The notes below the pieces were generated by a model. It worked only from the letters and a program-made list of their open reading frames with translations, did no database searches and was not told the DNA's origin. DNA of 64,000 bases, taken from assembly GCF_050613145.1 (NCBI RefSeq), contig NZ_CP192507.1, forward strand, positions 2,666,001 to 2,730,000, given 5' to 3'. The translations under genes and the position numbers were made by a program. Source of the DNA: Lysinibacillus_B sp050613145. Its GTDB lineage: Bacteria; Bacillota; Bacilli; Bacillales_A; Planococcaceae. This document shows, one piece after another, positions 15,579 through 23,059 of this stretch (its first letter is position 1; each line of letters starts with the position of its first letter).

Positions 15579-16067
15579 TTAGCGTAACACTTCTAAAACC
15601 ATTCTCGTTGTTTGTAATAAATACCCATCAAAATCTTCTTCAAATTCATCGATTATTTTAAAGTTTCTAGCGAGGTAAAATTGCTTACCTACTTGGTTGT
15701 CTGATTCAACATTGATGTAGACTGCCTTAGGTAATAATTGCTTAATCCCAAACGTTAATAGCTTTGAGCCGACTCCTTTACATTGAGCTTCGGGTAGTAA
15801 ATAAATAGCCGCAAGCTCCACCTCACCCTGGTCTTTGACATTTGAAAAATTAGCAAAGCCTATAATTTTACCATTCTCTTCTGCAACATAGAAAGGTGTT
15901 TGTTCAAGGCGTTTCTGTAGCATCTTTTTGTTGTAAGCCATTGCTAAAAAGTTATCTTGAATCTGTTTCGGAATGATCCCTTCATATGTTGCATGCCAGC
16001 TGTTAATTGCCACTTGTTCTACCGCCTCAACATCTGTGGATTGCATTGTTCTAATAATGATCGGCAT
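15579..16067 (-). CDS. GNAT family N-acetyltransferase
   Basis: 162 residues with a typical GCN5-related acetyltransferase fold: IRTMQSTDVEAVEQV at the start, the central strand GKIIGFANFS, motif A VELAAIYLLPEAQCKGVGSKLL (Q/RxxGxG/A acetyl-CoA loop QCKGVG) and a late NVESDNQVGKQFYLARNFK. It transfers an acetyl group to an unknown amine. GGAGGGAG is the ribosome binding site. It stands alone between two hairpin-bounded units. Confidence 0.88.
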   Translation of the reverse strand: MPIIIRTMQSTDVEAVEQVAINSWHATYEGIIPKQIQDNFLAMAYNKKMLQKRLEQTPFYVAEENGKIIGFANFSNVKDQGEVELAAIYLLPEAQCKGVGSKLLTFGIKQLLPKAVYINVESDNQVGKQFYLARNFKIIDEFEEDFDGYLLQTTRMVLEVLR

Positions 16068-16184
16068 TCGCTCCCTCCTTATTATGTTGTAAAAATTTCA
16101 CAACATTTCTTCTATTATATAGAAATCACGTAAATAGGTCTGAATTTGACCATCAACAGGCAAATTCAGACCTTTCACGATTGA

Positions 16185-16778
16185 TTATTCATCATAGCTT
16201 TTTAATGCATTGATCATTTCTTCTAACATCTGTTCATCGACAGCGCCAACAATTTCTTGGAATACCCTTCCTTCTTGATCGATAATATACGTCGTTGGGA
16301 TAGTGATAATGCCATATTGCTGACCGACGATATCCTCTTCATCTAATAAAACGGGGAAAGTGAGTCCATAGTCATCTACAAATTGCTTCACTTTCTCTAA
16401 GCCAACGTCCATACTCGTTAAATTGACGGCTACTATTTCGATATCATCCTGTTTTTCATAAAAACTTTGCATATGTGGCATTTCTTCTTTACATGGCGGA
16501 CACCATGTTGCCCAAAAGTTTAAAATGACAATTTGTCCTTTATAATCAGACAAACTAACTTCCTCACCTTGCAAATTGGATAAGGTAAAATCTTTCGCAT
16601 ACGGTATTTCGGCATTGACCTCTGTATTTACTTTTACCGTCTCTTCTTCTACTTTACTTTCGGCTTGTTGGATTTCAAGTGAAGATGCCGGTGCCGCTTC
16701 ATTGCCTGTTAACAAATTGACCGCTACAAAAACTAAAAGTAACGATACAATGAGTAGCCCTAGTATATTTTTTTTCAT
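16185..16778 (-). CDS. TlpA/ResA-like thiol-disulfide oxidoreductase
   Basis: 197 residues. An N-terminal membrane anchor (about 5-24) is followed by a linker and a thioredoxin fold with the redox motif FWATWCPPCKEEMP near residue 98 and the cis-Pro loop GIITIPTTYIID near 155. It is anchored outside the membrane and probably reduces disulfides on exported or heme-handling proteins, as ResA/StoA do. AAGGGAGGG precedes the ATG. It is downstream of the CoA-disulfide reductase gene, but hairpins lie between, so it is probably a separate unit. Confidence 0.9.
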   Translation of the reverse strand: MKKNILGLLIVSLLLVFVAVNLLTGNEAAPASSLEIQQAESKVEEETVKVNTEVNAEIPYAKDFTLSNLQGEEVSLSDYKGQIVILNFWATWCPPCKEEMPHMQSFYEKQDDIEIVAVNLTSMDVGLEKVKQFVDDYGLTFPVLLDEEDIVGQQYGIITIPTTYIIDQEGRVFQEIVGAVDEQMLEEMINALKSYDE

Positions 16779-16910
16779 TTACTTCCCTCCCTTATTTTAT
16801 AGCTTAACGATTCATTGTGAAAATTGTATTAATATAAAAATATAATGATGAAAAATGAATAATACTGTACGTAATGGCTAATAACTGGATATGTCCCCTT
16901 TTAGAAAAGC

Positions 16911-16993
16911 ACAGCTCAATCTAATTGAGCTTGTGCCTTACCCTTTTGTTTACTTATTAAAATGGCAGGAAAAGCAATATGCTATTCCTGCCA
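16911..16993 (-). terminator. Two hairpins after the sulfur operon
   Basis: GCACAGCTCAA / TTGAGCTTGTGC (16911-16940) and TGGCAGGAA / TTCCTGCCA (16963-16991). The second is directly downstream of the CoA-disulfide reductase stop and is its likely terminator. Confidence 0.65.
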
Positions 16994-16999
16994 CATTTA

Positions 17000-18691
17000 T
17001 TATTTAAAGTTATATGTTGTAACGATTGGTTCGCGATTTTCTTTTTGGTCTTTATAGTATTCGTATAAAGAAATGCCTAAGAATGATCCTGAAATATTAA
17101 ATACATGGTCATAGCCACTGTTTTCTAATGCCATCACTGCATTATAACTGCGTTGTGCGGAACGGCAATGTACATATACGGGCACGTCTTTTGGAATTTC
17201 ATCCATCCGTTCACGGAACTGACTTAACGGAATGTTTTTAGCTCCTTTTACATGACCCGCTGCAAATTCATTTTCCTCACGTACGTCAATAATGACAGCA
17301 CCTTGTTCTACTAAATCACGTACATCGCTGACACGTACTTGCTTGAATCGACCTTGCATAATATTTGTAGCCACAAGTGCAGCGAGATTCACCACATCTT
17401 TTGCTGTACTAAACATCGGTGAATAGGAAAGCTCTAGCTCCTTTAAGTCCTCGATTGTGCCATTCATCGTAATTAAAGTCGCAATGACATCGACACGTTT
17501 ATCCGCGTTCCCTTTACCAATCGCTTGTGCACCAACGATACATCCTGTCGGTACTTCATAAATCAATTTAAAATGTAACACATTGCTCGATGGCATTAAG
17601 CTTACTTTGTCTGGTGCAATGATATAAACTGCATCTACATTTAGGCCCATTTGTTTCGCTGTGCGCTCATTTAAGCCTGTTGCTGCCGCTGCGTAGTCAA
17701 ACACTTGAATACTGGATGAACCAATAACCCCTTTATTTGTCGTCGGGATACCGTAAATGTGATCGGCAACAGCACGTGCTTGGCGCTGTGCTGGACCAGC
17801 AAGGGCTAAACGAGTTGGTTTATGCATGATGCGGTGATACACTTCAATCGCATCGCCCACTGCATAAATATGTCGGTCTGATGTTTGGTAGAACTGATTT
17901 ACTTTAATCGCACCTGTTTCACCAATTGTAAGACTTGCTTCACTTGCTAGCGTTGTTTCTGGACGAACACCGATAGCTAAAACAACAATATCTGCCTCAA
18001 CTTCTTTGCCCGAGTTTAACGCAATGCTTGTTTCTGTGATTTTCGCTAAGCCGTCGTTAACAATTAACTCGACCCCATGATCCACCATTTCTTTATGCAA
18101 GATTTGTACCATATCGTCATCAAATGGTGTTAAAATTTGTGGCGCAAATTCGACGAGTGTGACACCACGACCTGCAAGTCTTAAGTTTTCTGCCACCTCG
18201 ACACCGATGAAGCCACCACCGATGACCGCAATATTTTTTGCCTCTTTTTCGACAATCGCTTGCTGTAAACGTTCAATATCGACCACATTACGTACCGTAA
18301 ATACATGCGGTAAGTCTACACCTGCTAATTTCGGCACAATTGGACTTGCACCAGGAGAAAGAATCAGTTCATCGTAGCTTTCGTCGTATGTTTCATTTGT
18401 TGCTAAATTTTTGACTGTCACTGTTTTGTCAGCGCGGTTAATTTTCACAACTTCACTTTCAACACGTGCATCAATATTATATTTTGCTTCAAATGATTCT
18501 GGATTCATGAGTACTAAACGGTTACTATTTTCAACAATACCGCTTAAATGATATGGTAATGAACAGTTTGAGAAAGATACATGTGGACCTTTTTCAAACA
18601 TCACAATATTTGCTTGTTCATCTAAACGACGAATACGTGCTGCAGCAGATGCTCCCCCTGCTACGCCCCCAATAACTACGATTTTCTTCAT
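17000..18691 (-). CDS. CoA-disulfide reductase with C-terminal rhodanese domain
   Basis: 563 residues. The N-terminal pyridine-nucleotide disulfide oxidoreductase part has the FAD motif IGGVAGGASAAARIR, the single redox Cys43 in SFSNCSLPYH, the NAD(P)H motif IAVIGGGFIGVEVAENL near 150 and the FAD motif IYAVGDAIEV near 275. A rhodanese domain from about 460 carries the active-site CRSAQRS loop. This is the CoADR-RHD architecture, which reduces CoA-disulfide or CoA/polysulfide and persulfide species. It starts 17 bp after the DsbA-like gene with AAGGGGGA, so the two form an operon. A role in sulfane-sulfur detoxification is supported by the neighbours. Confidence 0.93.
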   Translation of the reverse strand: MKKIVVIGGVAGGASAAARIRRLDEQANIVMFEKGPHVSFSNCSLPYHLSGIVENSNRLVLMNPESFEAKYNIDARVESEVVKINRADKTVTVKNLATNETYDESYDELILSPGASPIVPKLAGVDLPHVFTVRNVVDIERLQQAIVEKEAKNIAVIGGGFIGVEVAENLRLAGRGVTLVEFAPQILTPFDDDMVQILHKEMVDHGVELIVNDGLAKITETSIALNSGKEVEADIVVLAIGVRPETTLASEASLTIGETGAIKVNQFYQTSDRHIYAVGDAIEVYHRIMHKPTRLALAGPAQRQARAVADHIYGIPTTNKGVIGSSSIQVFDYAAAATGLNERTAKQMGLNVDAVYIIAPDKVSLMPSSNVLHFKLIYEVPTGCIVGAQAIGKGNADKRVDVIATLITMNGTIEDLKELELSYSPMFSTAKDVVNLAALVATNIMQGRFKQVRVSDVRDLVEQGAVIIDVREENEFAAGHVKGAKNIPLSQFRERMDEIPKDVPVYVHCRSAQRSYNAVMALENSGYDHVFNISGSFLGISLYEYYKDQKENREPIVTTYNFK

Positions 18692-18708
18692 CTTACTTCC
18701 CCCTTAAT

Positions 18709-19410
18709 TTATAATTTACAACCATCTGGACCGCAAACATCTGTGCCGCCAGCAATGTTTAATTTTTGAGCTGCTACTTCTTTTGCCTGCTTTAATGTTT
18801 TTGTAAACACTTCGATTGGCTCAGCTCCGATAATACCGTATTTATTTTCAAATACGAAAAACGGAACGCTCGTCACATTAAGTTGCTGGATTTCATAGCG
18901 ATCTTTTGCAATGTCTTCTGCATATTGCTCACTTTCAAGCACTGCTTTCGCTTCTTCTTTCGGTAAGCCAATCGCTTCTACAATCGTAAGTAATGCTTCC
19001 GAATCATTTACATTTAACCCTTTTGTAAAATAGCGATCCATCACAGCGTCGATCCATGCTGCTTCCTTGTTAAACTGACGTGCCCATTTTGCTAGACGGT
19101 GCGCATTTTCAGTATTCCCAATTTGCATTTTTTCAAAGTCGTATGTTAACCCAACTTCATTTGCTCGCTGTTGGATAGAGGATGCCATTAACTCTACATC
19201 TTCACGTGAAGATTCATATTTCTCCATCATCGCTTCATAAAACGGTTTTGTCTCCTCTTTCGAAGCCTCAGGATCTAATAAGTATGTTTTATACTCAATA
19301 TCCACTTCCTTTTCAAATCCTAGTTCTTCTATTGCTTGTTCTAAACGCTTTTTGCCAATATAACAAAACGGGCAAGCGAAATCTGAAAAAATTTCAATTT
19401 TAATACTCAT
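18709..19410 (-). CDS. DsbA-family (FrnE-like) oxidoreductase
   Basis: 233 residues, cytoplasmic (no signal peptide), thioredoxin fold with long helical insertion. The redox motif is ACPFCYIGKKRLEQA near residue 14 and the cis-Pro loop NVTSVPFFVFENKYGI near 180. An additional C-terminal Cys pair (GGTDVCGPDGCKL) resembles the second redox site of FrnE-type proteins. Start is the second of two close ATGs, chosen because GAGGAGA is well spaced from it. A CsoR/CstR-like operator lies about 55 bp upstream. Likely handles persulfides or disulfides together with the CoADR and rhodanese. Confidence 0.85.
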   Translation of the reverse strand: MSIKIEIFSDFACPFCYIGKKRLEQAIEELGFEKEVDIEYKTYLLDPEASKEETKPFYEAMMEKYESSREDVELMASSIQQRANEVGLTYDFEKMQIGNTENAHRLAKWARQFNKEAAWIDAVMDRYFTKGLNVNDSEALLTIVEAIGLPKEEAKAVLESEQYAEDIAKDRYEIQQLNVTSVPFFVFENKYGIIGAEPIEVFTKTLKQAKEVAAQKLNIAGGTDVCGPDGCKL

Positions 19411-19469
19411 ACTCATTCATTCTCCTCTTACAATAAACAATCTATTTTCAAAGCCTATATTTAGCTCAC

Positions 19470-19489
19470 TTTTACCCCTATAGGTATAA
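19470..19489 (-). promoter_or_regulatory. CsoR/CstR-like operator 1
   Basis: Imperfect palindrome TTACCCCTATAGGTATAA between the rhodanese and DsbA-like genes. It has the TACC(n6)GGTA form that copper- and persulfide-sensing CsoR-family repressors recognise. Confidence 0.6.
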
Positions 19490-19493
19490 AACT

Positions 19494-19793
19494 TTATTCT
19501 ACTTGCCCTTCCCAAGCAAGCATGCCCCCAACCATATTAGCTACGTCATAGCCTTGCGCTTCTAAGAAGGCTGTTGCTTGGCCGCTACGTGCACTTGAGC
19601 GACAAACCATAATGTACGGTGTATTTTTGTCTAATTCATGCATGCGAAACTCTAATAAACCTAATGGGATATTCACAATACCCGGAATATGACCCGCTTG
19701 CACTTCTGCTACTTCACGTACATCGATTAAATTTAACTGTTCTCCTGCTTCTAGGCGTTGCTGTACTTCTGTTGTTGTAATTTCTTTCATCAT
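19494..19793 (-). CDS. Single-domain rhodanese
   Basis: 99 residues: a single rhodanese domain with LIDVREVAEVQAGHIPGIVNIPL and the active-site loop MVCRSSARSGQATAFL (catalytic Cys near 64), ending WEGQVE. It transfers sulfane sulfur between donors and thiol acceptors in the cytoplasm. GAGGAGAG precedes two consecutive ATGs; the start may be the second. Operator-like palindromes flank the gene on both sides, suggesting regulation by a sulfide/persulfide sensor encoded elsewhere. Confidence 0.92.
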   Translation of the reverse strand: MMKEITTTEVQQRLEAGEQLNLIDVREVAEVQAGHIPGIVNIPLGLLEFRMHELDKNTPYIMVCRSSARSGQATAFLEAQGYDVANMVGGMLAWEGQVE

Positions 19794-19829
19794 GTTCTCT
19801 CCTCATCATCATGTTATTTCAAGCTATAA

Positions 19830-19849
19830 ATTTACCTCTATGGGTATTA
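19830..19849 (-). promoter_or_regulatory. CsoR/CstR-like operator 2
   Basis: TTTACCTCTATGGGTATTA, about 40 bp upstream of the rhodanese start, same TACC-GGTA design as the other two. Confidence 0.55.
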
Positions 19850-19911
19850 TTTTAAGTAAAAATATATAGCCGAGTAAGTTTACAATCGGCTGACTATCTT
19901 TATTTATATCC

Positions 19912-19940
19912 AATATATACCCCATTAGGTATATTGTCAA
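19912..19940 (-). promoter_or_regulatory. Rhodanese promoter with operator 3 in the spacer
   Basis: Minus strand: TTGACA (19940-19935), exactly 17 bp, TATATT (19917-19912). The spacer is filled by the palindrome ATATACC-TAATGG-GGTATAT, so a CsoR-family repressor bound there would block RNA polymerase directly. Confidence 0.8.
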
Positions 19941-19982
19941 CTGCTTTAACTTTTCATTTTTTCTTGAGAACAAAATGTAAAC

Positions 19983-20624
19983 CTAGGAATACAGGATGTA
20001 TTTATTTGTAATCCCATATTGAATGAGTTCAGCCTTACTTTTTAAGTTGAGCTTTTGCATAATATTCGACTTATGATTTTCAACCGTTTTTGAACTAATG
20101 AATAGCTTATCGGCAATTTGTAAATTCGTATAACCTAAAATCGTTAAACGAACAATTTCCTGCTCGCGGTTTGATAAAATATCCGCATTATTTTTACCTT
20201 TTCTCTTAAATAACTTCTCTAATTGCTCCTCAGGAATCCCGACATCATAGTATGTCCTTCCGCCATAAACAGCCCGAATTGCTTCATACACTTGATTGCC
20301 CTTACTATTTTTTAATATATAACCATCTGCATCCATATCAATTGCCCTTTGTACATACGCTATTTCATTATGCATCGTCAGTATGACAATTTTTATGGTT
20401 GGAAAATCCTTTTTCACTTTTTGCGTAACCGCCAATCCATCCATGCCATTTGGAATCGAAATATCGAGCAAAATCACATCAGGCTTCATTTGATAAATGA
20501 GCTGAAAACACTCTTCACCATCACTTGCCTCTCCAACCACTTCAATATTATGATACTGCTCAAGTAATAACGTAATCCCTTTTCGAATTAACACATGGTC
20601 ATCTACAAGTAATACTTTCATCAT
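19983..20624 (-). CDS. NarL/FixJ-type response regulator
   Basis: 213 residues. Receiver domain: VLLVDDHVLIRKG with acidic pair, phospho-acceptor Asp in DVILLDISIPNGMDG near 58, Thr/Lys switch residues in KIVILTMH and ILKNSKG. The C-terminal LuxR-type helix-turn-helix is LSNREQEIVRLTILGYTNLQIADKLFISSKTVENHKSNI. The start ATG overlaps the kinase stop as ATGA and follows GATGGAGG; an upstream frame start adds five residues without support. It forms a two-component pair with the kinase. Confidence 0.93.
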   Translation of the reverse strand: MMKVLLVDDHVLIRKGITLLLEQYHNIEVVGEASDGEECFQLIYQMKPDVILLDISIPNGMDGLAVTQKVKKDFPTIKIVILTMHNEIAYVQRAIDMDADGYILKNSKGNQVYEAIRAVYGGRTYYDVGIPEEQLEKLFKRKGKNNADILSNREQEIVRLTILGYTNLQIADKLFISSKTVENHKSNIMQKLNLKSKAELIQYGITNKYILYS

Positions 20625-21652
20625 GTATTTGGCCTCCATCGTGGAATGACTATATCAATACTAGTCCCTTGATTCATTGCTGATTGAATCACACATGTCC
20701 CATTTAGTTGATTGACCCTTTCCTCTATATGCTTCAGTCCAAGCCCTTCACTACGCAAATGCTTGCGGTCAAACCCGATACCATCATCCTCGATTTTCAT
20801 GCAAATTTGTTTATTATTTTTTAAAATATGGATTTTCACAACAGATGCTTTGGCATATTTCGTAATATTATGCAGCGCCTCTTGTGCGATGCGATAAAGG
20901 TTAATTTCAACAGCGGGATCACAGCGATCAAGTCCTTGTGTTGTTAGTTCAATGAAAAGTTCCGGTACATTTTTTTGGATTTTTTCAATTAATATTTCGA
21001 GTGTTGCTTTTAGCCCTAGCTGGTCCAAACTATGCGGTCTTAATTGATGGGCATAGGCATTTACGTCGCCCATTACTTTTTGAAGCTCCTGCCTCACTTC
21101 ACCAATATAATTCGTCAGCTTTTCATTCTCATGGACGTATGATTCAATGGCATCCAGTGCCACAGACATGGAAAACAAGGATTGACCTACACCGTCATGT
21201 AATTCCTGCGCGAGCCGCTTATGTTCAGATTCTTTCGCCTCTATCAGCTCGCCTATCCTCTTTTTATTAAGCGCTGCCTCATGTGCCTGCTGCCTCACTG
21301 CATGATCCCGTAGCACTAATAAATATTCGGTTTCTCCCGTTTCGCTATTTGGATAAATGACCGCTGTGCTCATTTCTACATCAATTTCCTTGCCATGATA
21401 TGTCGGCATTTGCGATAAAAATGCAGGCACCTCATTATTTGCGATTAAATAACAAGAAGGCTTTTCTACACGGTTGTTCCGTGTCATACAAAAAGAGCAA
21501 TACGGGACATCCTCCCCGATTTGCCAGCCTGTTAACTTTTTCGCCGCTGGATTTAGCATAATAATTTCTCTCGATTCCTTCATAATGATTATGCCATCTT
21601 GCATGTGCTCATAAATCTGCTTTAAATATTCATATTGAATTATTGGTAGCAT
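20621..21652 (-). CDS. PAS-containing NarL-type sensor histidine kinase
   Basis: 343 residues, no membrane helix, so cytoplasmic. An N-terminal PAS domain (about 5-115) contains the cysteine cluster YCSFCMTR...SCYL. A HisKA_3 dimerisation helix with phospho-His in LAQELHDGVGQSLFSM near 158 and a HATPase domain (NLYRIAQEALHNITKYAKA, DDGIGFD, GLGLKHIEERV) follow. The third of three consecutive ATGs has the best spacing to GAGGTGA. The Cys-x2-Cys plus Cys in the PAS suggests an iron-sulfur or thiol redox sensor, by analogy with NreB; this is inference. Confidence 0.9.
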   Translation of the reverse strand: MLPIIQYEYLKQIYEHMQDGIIIMKESREIIMLNPAAKKLTGWQIGEDVPYCSFCMTRNNRVEKPSCYLIANNEVPAFLSQMPTYHGKEIDVEMSTAVIYPNSETGETEYLLVLRDHAVRQQAHEAALNKKRIGELIEAKESEHKRLAQELHDGVGQSLFSMSVALDAIESYVHENEKLTNYIGEVRQELQKVMGDVNAYAHQLRPHSLDQLGLKATLEILIEKIQKNVPELFIELTTQGLDRCDPAVEINLYRIAQEALHNITKYAKASVVKIHILKNNKQICMKIEDDGIGFDRKHLRSEGLGLKHIEERVNQLNGTCVIQSAMNQGTSIDIVIPRWRPNT

Positions 21653-23012
21653 CATCATTCACCTCACCATCAATTCCCCCCCGGCTTCATGGTGTCCGCC
21701 AGAGACTTACACTTCTTTTCAGCGAATTTATTGGCGACACAGGAGCGTGTGTTGGAACAACGGATGAACAATTTAAAAACACACTCATTTCACTACTTAT
21801 ATAGGAGAATAAGTTAAAACAAATAGAAATAGGAATCTATTATCCTTCATCGCGCTATGTATAATATAACAAATTTTATAATTAATTTACAAAATTTCCT
21901 TAATTTTATGTGTACTTAATATAAACAACAAATCATCCTGAAAATCGTTCATGTCCGTTCCTACTAAGGGCTTTCCGGTTAGCCACAACTGGCAGCTACA
22001 CTCGACTATTCCTAGTTCAATCAACGAGGATTCTTTACTTGCTGATTATGCCGTTTCACAAAATAGATTCATGTCAAAAGGACGAACCTAATTCTTGGTA
22101 GTATAGCTTTATATAGACAACCACGTAAGAAAGACATGTCTCCACCTCTTTTCGGGAAGACATGCCTTTCTAAAACACTCTATTTTTTAGGCCCAAATGT
22201 GTGTGAATCTTGCTCGATAGCCCATCATAATAAATGTTCTTTACTTCAATTTGTATAGCCCGTAACTTTTATCAATATTTTCAGCTACCTATACCGATGA
22301 TTGCTAGCTACTCGCCTAGTATGCGCCATTTTTACGTTTGAAAAAGTTGAAAGAAGACTTATAGGGACAAAGGGAATGTTTACTTGATTAGGGAAAATCA
22401 TGTTCTCTGTTGTGTGTAAAGCTTGTAAAAATTTTTTTTAATTCTCTAGGTTTAGATAAAAACCTATATCTAAAAACTATCATATCAACTATTCCTACAT
22501 GGATTTTAACCCAAAAAATGCACATTTTCATTAAAAAATAGGCTCAATATACAGAACTTCTGGAACAAATAAAACATAAATTTAATAAAAGTTTTTTACT
22601 GTAAAGGGCGAAAATTGTACGAATACGCCTCCGATTCAGATAAAAAACGAACATAATCAAACCTTTTTCTCTCAAAATAAGTCGCCAATACAAACGGCCT
22701 GTACATATATTTTCATACAGCTGCCCAAAAAATAATATATTCCTATCGTTCACAACAAATTTCAATTACAACTCAATATTTTTCATTAAAAAATATTTCC
22801 CCCCACATAAAAAACACAAAAATCTCCACTCACCGACTTTGACATACAACTTAATCTAAAACAAGCGCCAAATAAGGTAATTAGACCTACTTTGGCACTT
22901 ATTTTTAAATATGTTGTATATCGATTTCGCCAAATCGCAAAAACAGGCTTTTTATTTTAGCTGAAAATCATTTTATGTTTTCCCAGTTCAAGTTATTTTC
23001 AAAAGTTAACAC
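21653..23012. other. 1.4-kb region without a convincing gene
   Basis: AT-rich and apparently decayed. It contains a possible repeat C copy (21672-21785), a degraded segment near 21955-22050 that vaguely resembles repeat A, a hairpin AGAAAGACATG / CATGCCTTTCT at about 22128-22171, and on the minus strand a 32-codon open tail at 22268-22170 reading ...IEVKNIYYDGLSSKIHTHLG that looks like a C-terminal gene relic. An imperfect hairpin lies at 22862-22902 (AAGCGCCAAATAAGG / CCTACTTTGGCACTT). A 73-codon minus frame at 22765-22544 has no ribosome binding site. Confidence 0.5.
21672..21785 (-). repeat. Possible repeat family C, copy 1
   Basis: Begins ATCAATTCCCCCCCGGC and ends near GGATGAACAATTTAAA; compare ATCAATTCCGCCTCGGC and GGCTGAACGAATTTAAA at 24908-25070. 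The interior is diverged, so the relationship rests on the two ends. Confidence 0.35.
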
Positions 23013-23056
23013 AAAAAAAACATAGAGCATTGCACCATTGCAATACTCTATGCTCA
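23013..23056 (-). terminator. lepA terminator
   Basis: CATAGAGCATTGCA / TGCAATACTCTATG stem with a CCAT loop, followed on the minus strand by TTTTTTTT. Confidence 0.88.
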
Positions 23057-23059
23057 AAT

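Noticed and set aside
22544..22765. 73-codon minus-strand protein
   Set aside because: No ribosome binding site, odd composition (Arg/Leu/Phe rich) and no protein-like features; AT-rich random frame is more likely.
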